Positions 53,422 to 61,423 of a stretch of DNA of 64,000 nt are shown here, one piece after another. The first letter of the stretch is position 1; each line of letters starts with the position of its first letter. The notes beneath the pieces were generated by a model that did no database searches, had not been told where the DNA came from, and saw only the letters and a program-made list of their open reading frames with translations. A program made the position numbers and the translations under genes. The stretch is from Ignavibacteriales bacterium (GTDB lineage Bacteria > Bacteroidota > Ignavibacteria > Ignavibacteriales > Melioribacteraceae), in NCBI GenBank assembly GCA_020635275.1, contig JACKAA010000004.1, positions 496,001-560,000 on the forward strand, given 5' to 3'.

Positions 53422-55410
53422 ATGCAAACTGGAATAGTAAGCACAATTGGTCAAAAATGCAGAAGATGTTATTCTTGTGTTAGAGAATGTCCTGCAAAGG
53501 CTATTAAAGTTTTTGAAGGACAGGCTTTAGTACTTGAAAACAGATGTATCAGTTGTGGCCACTGTGTAAAAGTTTGCGCTCTTGAAGCAAAGAAAATTAA
53601 GAGTGATATAAATTTAGTACTTGATGAATTACTTCCACTTCATAAAACTATAGCCATTGTTGCACCGGCTTTTGTAGCAGCTTACCCTGAAAATTATCAA
53701 AAAATTCCAACTGCATTAAAAAGCCTTGGATTTGATAAAGTAATTGAAACAGCATTTGGTGCCGACTTAATAAGTAAGCAGTATGCTAAATATTTTGAAA
53801 ACAAGAATGATAAAATTGTCATAAGTACACCATGTCCGGCAATTGTAAATTATATTGAAAAATATTTTGTTGATTTAGTTGATAACCTTGCAGGAATAGT
53901 TTCTCCAATGATTGCAACCGGTAAATACTTAAAATCAAAATATGGAAATGAAACGAAAGTTGTATTTATTGGTCCTTGCGTTGCTAAAAAAAGTGAGTAT
54001 GTTGATGATAAAGTTGAAAATGCTATTGACGCAGTTTTAACATTTACAGAATTGAAGCAAATATTTAAATCTCACCAAATTGATTTAGAAAAACTCAGAG
54101 ATTCATATTTTGATCCGCCATATGCAAATTTAGGTAAATCTTATCCTTTGCCTGGTGGTTTACTAAAATCTGCAAATTTCAATAATGATATTTTAGAGAA
54201 AGAAATAATTGTTGCTGAAGGAAAAGAAAAAGTTGTAGAACTTATAAATGATATTGCTGAAGGAAAAATTAAATCCAAATTTGTTGATATTCTTTTTTGC
54301 GAAGGTTGTATTAGTGGTCCGGCGATTGAAAGTGATTTAAATTATTATTCAAAAAGAGAAAAAATTCTTGATTATATAGATGAGAATATAACCCACGTTG
54401 ACAAAAGTATTTGGAAAAGCGAAATTTATAACAGCAGAAATTTAGATTTATCCAGATCTTTCACTCGTCGTTCTCAAAGAATTCCAATGCCTTCGGAAGA
54501 AAGAATTCAAGAAATTCTTGCTAGAACAAATAAATTTACAAAACAAGATGAACTTAACTGCGGCTCGTGCGGTTATAACACTTGCAGAGAATATGCTGTT
54601 TTAATTGCAAAAGGAATAGCTGAAGAAGAAATGTGTTTGCCATTTTTAATTGAAGAAATGGAAAAAGCATATTCAGAATTAAAAGAAACACAAGAACAGC
54701 TGCATAATGCTGAAAAATTAGCTTCAATTGGTCAATTAGCAGCTGGAGTTGCTCATGAAATGAATAATCCATTAGCAACAATATTGCTCTATTCGTCAAT
54801 GTTAAAAGAGGATTTTGAAAATTTGAAGAATCAAAATCCTGGTTTAGAAGATTTAAAGATGATTATTGATGAAACTAACAGGTGTAAAGGAATTGTCTCA
54901 AATCTTCTTGATTTTGCCAGACAAGGGAAATTAAAAGTTAAGAGAGAAAATATCGTTAACATTGTAAAAGATGTTGTTAAAATAACTAAACTAAATCCAA
55001 ATTATAATTCTATTAAGTTTTCTATTGATTCAAAACTGACAAATGAAATGTTTGATTTTGATTCCGATCAGCTTAAGCAAGTAATAATTAATTTAATTAA
55101 TAATGCATGCGAAGCATTAGAAGAATCAGAAATTAAAGAAGTTAAAGTTTTACTTGAAATTAAAAATCATAATTTAAATTTAGAAGTTGCTGATACTGGA
55201 TCTGGAATTGATAATGAAAATCTAAATAAACTTTTTACACCTTTCTTCACCACAAAAAAAATAGGAAAAGGTACAGGCTTAGGATTAGCAATTAGTTATG
55301 GAATTGTAAAAATGCATCGCGGTTCAATCAAAGTAAAAAGCGAAAAAAATAAGGGTTCTGTTTTTACAGTTCAGTTACCAATAAATGAAAATGTTACACT
55401 TATGAATTAA
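53422..55410 (+). CDS. Sensory [FeFe]-hydrogenase-like domain fused to histidine kinase
   Basis: Cytoplasmic sensor of 662 residues. Order: two [4Fe-4S] motifs (CRRCYSCVRECP, CISCGHCVKVC), an H-cluster-type domain (about 70-310), an RnfB-like Fe-S domain (Cys380, 383, 388, 405 in NCGSCGYNTC and EMC), a short coiled coil, HisKA with phospho-acceptor His445 (VAHEMNNPL), and an HATPase domain ending with GTGLGLAIS. H-cluster ligand positions are kept (Cys138 in TPCPA, Cys186 in GPCVAKK, Cys293/296 in CEGC), but the proton-path Cys and the GGGQP segment are missing. This resembles sensory (group C) hydrogenases; a hydrogen or redox sensor is inferred. No PAS domain lies between the parts. Confidence 0.88.
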   Translation: MQTGIVSTIGQKCRRCYSCVRECPAKAIKVFEGQALVLENRCISCGHCVKVCALEAKKIKSDINLVLDELLPLHKTIAIVAPAFVAAYPENYQKIPTALKSLGFDKVIETAFGADLISKQYAKYFENKNDKIVISTPCPAIVNYIEKYFVDLVDNLAGIVSPMIATGKYLKSKYGNETKVVFIGPCVAKKSEYVDDKVENAIDAVLTFTELKQIFKSHQIDLEKLRDSYFDPPYANLGKSYPLPGGLLKSANFNNDILEKEIIVAEGKEKVVELINDIAEGKIKSKFVDILFCEGCISGPAIESDLNYYSKREKILDYIDENITHVDKSIWKSEIYNSRNLDLSRSFTRRSQRIPMPSEERIQEILARTNKFTKQDELNCGSCGYNTCREYAVLIAKGIAEEEMCLPFLIEEMEKAYSELKETQEQLHNAEKLASIGQLAAGVAHEMNNPLATILLYSSMLKEDFENLKNQNPGLEDLKMIIDETNRCKGIVSNLLDFARQGKLKVKRENIVNIVKDVVKITKLNPNYNSIKFSIDSKLTNEMFDFDSDQLKQVIINLINNACEALEESEIKEVKVLLEIKNHNLNLEVADTGSGIDNENLNKLFTPFFTTKKIGKGTGLGLAISYGIVKMHRGSIKVKSEKNKGSVFTVQLPINENVTLMN

Positions 55411-55424
55411 ATGGAGTTGCACTA

Positions 55425-55829
55425 ATGCAATTAAATAATAAAGTGAAAAAAATATTACTTGTTGATGATGATATAGACTTGTTGGAACAAAATAAATTAT
55501 TACTGGAATCAAAAGGTATTGAAGTATTTACGGCCGAATCAGCTGAAGAAGGTTTAGAAAAATTTAAAGAAGTAAAGCCTGATGCAGCAATTATCGATTT
55601 AATTATGGAGCAACACGATAGCGGCTTTGTTCTATGCCACAAATTAAAAAAGACTGATATTGGCAAACAAATACCAATTTATATTTTAACATCAGCTACG
55701 TATGAAACTGGATTTAAATTTAGTGCTACAACTATGGAAGAACAAAAATGGATTAAATGTGACGGCATAATTAATAAGCCGGTTATTCTTGATGAACTGC
55801 TTTCAAAGTTAAATAAGTTTTACGAATAG
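55425..55829 (+). CDS. Stand-alone receiver-domain response regulator
   Basis: A 134-residue CheY-like receiver with no output domain. The acidic pocket is DDD at 14-16, the phospho-acceptor Asp58 (IIDLIME), and the conserved Thr/Ser and Lys appear in LTSATYE and INKPV. It follows the hydrogenase-kinase by 14 bases and is its likely partner. The insertion TYETGFKFSATTMEEQKW before the Lys is longer than in CheY. A small inverted repeat (TTGCA/TGCAA) spans its start codon. Confidence 0.88.
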   Translation: MQLNNKVKKILLVDDDIDLLEQNKLLLESKGIEVFTAESAEEGLEKFKEVKPDAAIIDLIMEQHDSGFVLCHKLKKTDIGKQIPIYILTSATYETGFKFSATTMEEQKWIKCDGIINKPVILDELLSKLNKFYE

Positions 55830-55859
55830 GAATTTTCTTATTTCGAATAAATTGAGAGT

Positions 55860-55875
55860 GAGAGTTAATTCTCTC
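55860..55875 (+). repeat. Small hairpin before the hybrid kinase gene
   Basis: GAGAG (55860-55864) pairs with CTCTC (55871-55875) around TTAATT, 7 bases before the ATG at 55883, which lacks a clear ribosome site. It could damp translation; the stem is short. Confidence 0.25.
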
Positions 55876-55882
55876 TAATTTT

Positions 55883-57355
55883 ATGGATAACAATTATCCA
55901 AAAATATTATTAGTTGAAGATGAAAAAGGCTTAAGAATTGGCACAGAAAGGCTTTTAACCAGAAAAGGACATTCTGTTAAGTCAGCCGAAAATGGAACCG
56001 ATGGTATTAAATTAGGATTGGCAGAAGATTTTGATATTGCTCTTATTGATTATAAAATGCCCGATGTTGACGGCTTACAAGTTCTAAAAGAAATTAAATC
56101 TAAAAAACCTTCAACAGTATGTTTTATAGTAACTGCATATGCAAGTTATGAAACTGCAATTGAAGCCACACGTCTTGGTGCTTTTAATTATATATTAAAA
56201 CCTTTCACACCAGAAGAATTATTACATCAAATTGAAAAAGGATTTAAACAAAGAAAACTGCTTTTAGAAGCTGAGCAATTAAGAATTGAACGTGAAAAAA
56301 ATCTTCTTGAAATAGCACATGAAAAAAGCAGATTAAATACAATTATTGAATCAATCAGCAGCGGTGTTCTTTTAATAAATCGTGAAGGAAAAGTTGTTTA
56401 TTTTAATAAAGCATGCCTAAATAAACTTCACTTAGAAAAATTAGAAATTGAAGACTACATTTTAGATAAACTTCCAATTCAAATCACGGAATTAGTAAAT
56501 AAAATATTTAACAATCATACTGTTCATAAATCTTACACAACCGAAGTTGAAATTATTCCTAATGGCGAGCTTATAATTGATGCAACTTGTTCTCCCGTGC
56601 CTCATCCCGATGGAACATTTGCCGGTGTGGTTGTGGTTCTTAAAAACATTACCGGACTAAAAAAAATTGAGCAATTAAAATCTCAATTTGTTTCAATGGT
56701 TGCTCATGAAATGAAAACTCCATTAGCCGCTGTTCTTGGTTATTTGGATATTTTAGTTGATCCAAATATGAATGTCACTCAAGAAAAAAGGACTGAATAT
56801 TTAAATAGATCTGCGTTAAGATTAAAAAGCTCGTTAGATTTAGTTAATGATCTATTGGATATTTCAAGAATGGAAATGTCAACTAAAAAAAGAGAAATTG
56901 AAAACATAAGAATAAATGAGATAATTAATAATTCGTTAGATGTATTAGAATTAGAAATTAATAAAAAATCCTTGACGATCGAAAAAAAATATGTTGAAAA
57001 TTTACCTGAGTTAAAAATTGATAGAGATGAAGTAACAAAAATTATAAATAATTTGATAAGCAATGCAGTTAAGTATAATAATGTAAATGGTAAAATTACA
57101 ATTTCGCTAAATATTGAAAATAACTTTATAATACTAATTGTTGAAGATACAGGAATTGGAATAAATGCAGATGATCAAGCAAAATTATTCCAGCAATTTT
57201 TTAGAGCAAAAAATAAACAGACTAGAGCAATAAGCGGTACAGGTCTAGGTTTATCAATTGCTAAAAAATTAATTGAAGCAAATCATGGGAAAATATCTGT
57301 TGAAAGTGTATACAAACAAGGAACAAAGTTTATAGTACATTTTCCATTTAAATAA
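55883..57355 (+). CDS. Hybrid receiver-PAS-histidine kinase
   Basis: Soluble 490-residue signalling protein. Order: N-terminal receiver (phospho-acceptor Asp56 in ALIDYKMPDVDG, Lys in LKPFTPEE), a coiled-coil linker (residues 125-150), a PAS domain (IIESISSGVLLINREGKVVY to VVVLKNITGLKK), HisKA with His275 (MVAHEMKTPL), and HATPase ending GTGLGLSIAKK. A receiver ahead of a kinase suggests it is itself controlled by phosphorylation, perhaps from the hydrogenase-kinase upstream. No transmembrane segment. Confidence 0.9.
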   Translation: MDNNYPKILLVEDEKGLRIGTERLLTRKGHSVKSAENGTDGIKLGLAEDFDIALIDYKMPDVDGLQVLKEIKSKKPSTVCFIVTAYASYETAIEATRLGAFNYILKPFTPEELLHQIEKGFKQRKLLLEAEQLRIEREKNLLEIAHEKSRLNTIIESISSGVLLINREGKVVYFNKACLNKLHLEKLEIEDYILDKLPIQITELVNKIFNNHTVHKSYTTEVEIIPNGELIIDATCSPVPHPDGTFAGVVVVLKNITGLKKIEQLKSQFVSMVAHEMKTPLAAVLGYLDILVDPNMNVTQEKRTEYLNRSALRLKSSLDLVNDLLDISRMEMSTKKREIENIRINEIINNSLDVLELEINKKSLTIEKKYVENLPELKIDRDEVTKIINNLISNAVKYNNVNGKITISLNIENNFIILIVEDTGIGINADDQAKLFQQFFRAKNKQTRAISGTGLGLSIAKKLIEANHGKISVESVYKQGTKFIVHFPFK

Positions 57356-57376
57356 ATAACAAACGTAGGAGAACAT

Positions 57377-57742
57377 ATGGCACTTATCGCCGTAATTGAT
57401 GATGATCCCGATATTCTTGAAGCTAGTACTTTAATTCTGGAAGCTAATGGATATCAGGTTATTACTGCAAATAATCCAACTACAGGTTATGATGTTGTTA
57501 AAGAGAAAAATCCCGATTTAATTATTCTAGACGTAATGATGGATGAAGCAGATGATGGTTTCTTTTTGGCTCAAAAGTTTAAAAAAGAAATGGCAAAAAT
57601 TCCAATTCTAATGTACACTTCAATATCCAAAACAATTGGAATGCAGTTTGGAGCAAATGAATTAGTTCCGGTTGATGATTTTGTTGAAAAACCAATTTCA
57701 TCTGAGGAGTTAATTCAGAAAGTTAAAAGTTTACTTAATTAA
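57377..57742 (+). CDS. Second stand-alone receiver-domain protein
   Basis: A 121-residue receiver without output domain: DDD at 8-10, phospho-acceptor Asp52 in IILDVMMDEADDG, and Lys in VEKPIS. The start has a strong TAGGAGA site. It lies between the hybrid kinase (21 bases) and the second hydC (17 bases), placing it in the same transcript. It may be a phosphate shuttle or sink, or act on a distant sigma-54 activator. Confidence 0.88.
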   Translation: MALIAVIDDDPDILEASTLILEANGYQVITANNPTTGYDVVKEKNPDLIILDVMMDEADDGFFLAQKFKKEMAKIPILMYTSISKTIGMQFGANELVPVDDFVEKPISSEELIQKVKSLLN

Positions 57743-57759
57743 TTACGTGGAGAAATAAA

Positions 57760-58233
57760 ATGTTTGTTGAAGAAAAAACTTCTCTGGCTGTTGAGATTGA
57801 ATCATTGGTTAAAAAGTATGGAAATGATAGATCCGCACTGCTTACAATTCTCCATGAAATTCAGAAACAGCACAGATACATTTCAGATTATGCACAACAA
57901 GAAATTGCCCGTCATTTAAATATTCATCCGGTTGAGGTTTACAGCGTAATTTCTTTTTATGCATTTCTAAACTCAGAACCAAAAGGAAGAAATATCGTTC
58001 GAATTTGCAGAACAGTATCATGTGAAATGAAAGGAAAAGAAGCGTTAGAAAAAGCGATTGAGCGTGAGTTAGGAATTAGAATTGGTGAAACAACAAAAGA
58101 TAAAAAATTCACTGTTGAATATGCTAATTGTTTAGGTTTATGTGATGTAGCTCCGGCAATGTCAATAAATGATAGAGTTTATACTCGGTTAACTCCTGAA
58201 AAAGCAGTTCAACTTCTTAATGAAGTTAAGTAG
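57760..58233 (+). CDS. hydC: NuoE-like hydrogenase subunit HydC (set 2)
   Basis: Second thioredoxin-fold [2Fe-2S] subunit, 157 residues. Ligand pattern CRTVSC (C-x4-C) and CLGLC (C-x3-C), with the N-terminal helical ILHEIQKQHRYISDYAQQEIA. It is a clear but divergent paralogue of the subunit at 49.2 kb. A GTGGAGA site precedes the ATG. hydB of set 2 follows after 8 bases. Confidence 0.92.
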   Translation: MFVEEKTSLAVEIESLVKKYGNDRSALLTILHEIQKQHRYISDYAQQEIARHLNIHPVEVYSVISFYAFLNSEPKGRNIVRICRTVSCEMKGKEALEKAIERELGIRIGETTKDKKFTVEYANCLGLCDVAPAMSINDRVYTRLTPEKAVQLLNEVK

Positions 58234-58241
58234 AGGTGAAT

Positions 58242-59453
58242 ATGGAAATTAAAAAACTAGAAAGAAATGGTAAAATAATTTTCTCAGAATATAAAAGAGG
58301 TGGGGGAATTATTAAAGCTCTTTCAATGAAAAGAGATGAAATATTATTTGAATTAAAAGATTCTAAATTGAAAGGTAGAGGCGGTGCTGGATTTCCAACA
58401 TCTACAAAATGGATGTTAACTGCAGCTTCCATAAGTGATGAAAAGTATATTATTTGTAATGCAGATGAAGGTGAACCTGGAACATTTAAAGATCGTGTTT
58501 TATTATCAGAATATCCCGAATTAGTTTTTGACGGTATGGTGATTGGCGGATATACAATTGGTGCTAAACTAGGTATTGTATATTTAAGAGGAGAATATGA
58601 ATATCTCCAGAAACCTTTAGAGGATTATTTAAATGAAATGAGAGAAGATAATTTATTGGGTAAAAACATTCTTGGTAAAGAAGGTTTTGATTTTGATATT
58701 GAAATATTTCTTGGATCAGGTGCTTATGTTTGCGGTGAAGAAACTGCCCTAATAGAATCATTAGAAGGAAACAGAGGTGAAGCTCGCAATCGTCCGCCTT
58801 ATCCTGTAAATACCGGGTATAATGGTAAACCGACTTCAGTTAATAATGTTGAGACTTTAGCAACAATTCCTCATATAATTTTAAAGGGTGCTGAATGGTT
58901 CAGAAATACTGGAACCGATAAATCATCCGGATCAAAATTATTTTCAATTTCGGGAGATTGTGATAAACCTGGAGTATATGAACTTCCTTGGGGAACAACT
59001 ATAAATGAACTTTTAGATTTAGTTGAAGCAAAAAATATAAAAGCTGTCCAAATTGGCGGTGCATCTGGTTTTTGCTATCCCAAATCCCAATTTGATAGAA
59101 AACTTGCCTATGAAGATGCTGCAACGGGAGGTTCAATAATTATTTTTAATGAAAACAGAAATATGGTTTCGGTTCTTAAAAATTTCATGGAATTTTTTGT
59201 TGAAGAATCATGCGGTCAATGCACTCCTTGCAGAATAGGTAATACAAAATTACTTGAGGGAGTTAAGCAAATTGAAAAAGGAGTACATACTTTTTCATAC
59301 ATTAACAAATTAAGAGATTTAGGAAAAACAATGCAAGTTGCTTCAAAATGCGGCTTAGGTCAATCAAGTCCAAATGCATTTATTTCAATATTAGATAACT
59401 TTAAAGATGAAGTTCTAAATTATAATAACGGAGGCGCTAATGGAAGAAATTAA
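58242..59453 (+). CDS. hydB: NuoF-like hydrogenase subunit HydB, short form (set 2)
   Basis: FMN/NADH-binding subunit of 403 residues from the ATG at 58242, chosen because AGAGG lies 7 bases upstream; a GTG at 58236 is the alternative. Motifs: GRGGAGFPTSTKW, NADEGEPGTFKDR, GAYVCGEETALIESLEG and the [4Fe-4S] ligands ESCGQCTPC with the distal CGLGQSSP. Unlike set 1 it has neither the N-terminal thioredoxin-like domain nor the C-terminal two-cluster ferredoxin domain. It is thus closer to NuoF of Complex I in size. It may not support the same bifurcating chemistry. It overlaps hydA by 14 bases. Confidence 0.92.
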   Translation: MEIKKLERNGKIIFSEYKRGGGIIKALSMKRDEILFELKDSKLKGRGGAGFPTSTKWMLTAASISDEKYIICNADEGEPGTFKDRVLLSEYPELVFDGMVIGGYTIGAKLGIVYLRGEYEYLQKPLEDYLNEMREDNLLGKNILGKEGFDFDIEIFLGSGAYVCGEETALIESLEGNRGEARNRPPYPVNTGYNGKPTSVNNVETLATIPHIILKGAEWFRNTGTDKSSGSKLFSISGDCDKPGVYELPWGTTINELLDLVEAKNIKAVQIGGASGFCYPKSQFDRKLAYEDAATGGSIIIFNENRNMVSVLKNFMEFFVEESCGQCTPCRIGNTKLLEGVKQIEKGVHTFSYINKLRDLGKTMQVASKCGLGQSSPNAFISILDNFKDEVLNYNNGGANGRN

Positions 59454-61356
59454 TAAAGGTAGAGCCCCAGTAAGTCAAAAACCACATGTTATTGAAAAAC
59501 CAAAACATCCCGAATATATTGGTGGTTCTGTTAAAATTCAGATTAATGAAAAAGATATTGTTATCCCAACTGGCACAACAATTCTAGAAGCATGTAGAGA
59601 AAATAATATTCACATTCCAACTTTATGCCATCATCCCGATTTATGTGTCGCTGGTGTCTGCAGATTGTGTGTAGTTGAAGTTGAAGGAATGAGAACACTG
59701 CAAGCATCCTGTGCATTTCCAATAACTGCACCAATTAAAATTCACACCTCTACAGCAATGGTTAGAAAAGCTAGAAAGCATATTATTGATTTACTATTAA
59801 GTGAACATTACGGTGAATGTTATTCATGTTTTAGAAACAATAACTGTGAATTGCAATCATTAGCAAAAGAATATGGAGTAGATCATTACAATTATGGTCA
59901 TATCACAAAACCAAGATTTGAAATTGATAATTCGTCATATTCTGTTGTAAGAGATATGGATAAATGTGTGCTTTGTAAAAGATGTGTAAGAACCTGTATT
60001 GATTTACAAGAAGTTGGTGTCCTTGAAGCAATTGATCGTGGTGATCTAACACATATTGGAACTTTCTTTGAAAAACCATTAGCTGACGTTATTTGTATAA
60101 ATTGTGGTCAATGCATAAATCGTTGTCCAACCGGAGCATTGCGTGCAAATGATCCAAGAGATGAAATATGGGCTGCAATTGATGATCCAACAAAACATGT
60201 AGTTATACAAACAGCTCCTTCTCCTCGTGCAGCAATTGGTGAAGAATTTGGTTTGGAACCTGGAAATTCATTAACTGGTGAATTAAATACAGCATTGCGA
60301 AGAATTGGTTTTGATAAGGTTTTTGATACTAACTTTACTGCTGATTTAACAATTATGGAAGAGGGTACTGAATTATTATTAAGGCTTTACAAAGCTTTAG
60401 TTAAAGGTGATAAAACTGCAATAGTTCCTCAATTTACTTCTTGTTCTCCTGGCTGGGTTAAATATCTTGAACATTTTTATTCCGAATATGTCGATAATTT
60501 AAGTACCGCAAAATCTCCGCAGCAAATGTTTGGAGCTATAATAAAGACATTTTATGCTCAAGAAGAAAAAATTGATCCTAAAGATATTGTAACTGTTGCA
60601 GTTATGCCGTGTTCTGCAAAGAAATTTGAATGCAATAGACCAGAAATGACTGATTCAGGATTTAAAGATGTTGATTATGGTTTAACAACTAGAGAGTTAG
60701 CTCAAATGATAAAAGAAGCAGGAATTCACTTGCCAGAAATGCCAAAATCAGATTTCGATGATCCGTTTGGAAATGCGTCTGGTGCCGGTTTAATTTTTGG
60801 TGCAACTGGTGGCGTAATGGAGGCTGCCTTAAGAACAGTTATAGAACTAATTACCGGAAATAAAGTTGAAAGTATTTTTGAGAATGCAAATATTTTACCA
60901 ATTCGAGGATTTGAAGGTGTAAGATATGTTGAGCTGCCAATAACGGAAGTTGGATCTGTTCCAGAAATACTAAAACACTTTTTCCCGGACTGGAATTGGT
61001 TAAAAGGTGTTACATTAAAAGTAGCTGTAGCACATGGTACAGCAAATGCTAAAAAGGTTATGGAAGATATTAAAGCCGGCGGCAAATTCAGTGAATGCCA
61101 TTTTATTGAATTTATGGGATGTCCCGGCGGATGTTTAGGCGGAGGCGGCCAGCCAATACCTACAAGTGCTGAAATTAGAGCAAAAAGAGCTGAAGCTATT
61201 TATAAAGAAGAGGCTGAATTACCGATTAGAAAATCTCATGAAAATCCACATGTAACATATATTTATGAGAATTTCTTAAATGAAGGTCCGTGCAGTCATA
61301 AATCTCATGAATTATTACATACTCATTACGTAAAACGCGGAAAATATATTGCATAA
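59440..61356 (+). CDS. hydA: [FeFe]-hydrogenase catalytic subunit HydA (set 2), variant H-cluster motif
   Basis: Catalytic-type subunit, 638 residues with a 30-residue N-terminal extension. Order: [2Fe-2S] (CHHPDLCVAGVCRLCVVEV), His-Cys3 cluster (HYGECYSCFRNNNC), two [4Fe-4S] (CVLCKRCVRTC, CINCGQCINRCP), the H-cluster domain and a small-subunit-like tail. H-cluster motifs: TSCSPGW (Cys335, Ser336), MPCSAKKFE (Cys391) and MGCPGGCLGGGGQP (Cys561, 565). In an ungapped alignment Ser336 takes the place of a cubane-ligating Cys, while Cys335 takes that of the proton-transfer Cys. Whether this is a natural functional subclass needs alignment. It is the last gene before the terminator. Confidence 0.93.
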   Translation: MEEINKGRAPVSQKPHVIEKPKHPEYIGGSVKIQINEKDIVIPTGTTILEACRENNIHIPTLCHHPDLCVAGVCRLCVVEVEGMRTLQASCAFPITAPIKIHTSTAMVRKARKHIIDLLLSEHYGECYSCFRNNNCELQSLAKEYGVDHYNYGHITKPRFEIDNSSYSVVRDMDKCVLCKRCVRTCIDLQEVGVLEAIDRGDLTHIGTFFEKPLADVICINCGQCINRCPTGALRANDPRDEIWAAIDDPTKHVVIQTAPSPRAAIGEEFGLEPGNSLTGELNTALRRIGFDKVFDTNFTADLTIMEEGTELLLRLYKALVKGDKTAIVPQFTSCSPGWVKYLEHFYSEYVDNLSTAKSPQQMFGAIIKTFYAQEEKIDPKDIVTVAVMPCSAKKFECNRPEMTDSGFKDVDYGLTTRELAQMIKEAGIHLPEMPKSDFDDPFGNASGAGLIFGATGGVMEAALRTVIELITGNKVESIFENANILPIRGFEGVRYVELPITEVGSVPEILKHFFPDWNWLKGVTLKVAVAHGTANAKKVMEDIKAGGKFSECHFIEFMGCPGGCLGGGGQPIPTSAEIRAKRAEAIYKEEAELPIRKSHENPHVTYIYENFLNEGPCSHKSHELLHTHYVKRGKYIA

Positions 61357-61370
61357 ATTCATGTTAATTA

Positions 61371-61403
61371 ATTGCTCACTATTTATAGTGAGCAATATTT
61401 TTT
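61371..61403 (+). terminator. Intrinsic terminator of the hydrogenase operon
   Basis: ATTGCTCACTA and TAGTGAGCAAT form a perfect 11-base stem (61371-61381 with 61386-61396) around a 4-base loop, followed by ATTTTTT. It is 14 bases past the hydA stop. Confidence 0.92.
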
Positions 61404-61423
61404 AACTAAAATATGAATAAATC

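Noticed and set aside
53422..55410. A third catalytic hydrogenase
   Set aside because: The H-domain lacks the TSCCP and GGGQP sequences needed for turnover and is fused to a kinase, so a sensory role fits better.
55417..55430. Inverted repeat TTGCA-CTAA-TGCAA over the receiver gene start
   Set aside because: Five-base arms are too short to claim regulation.
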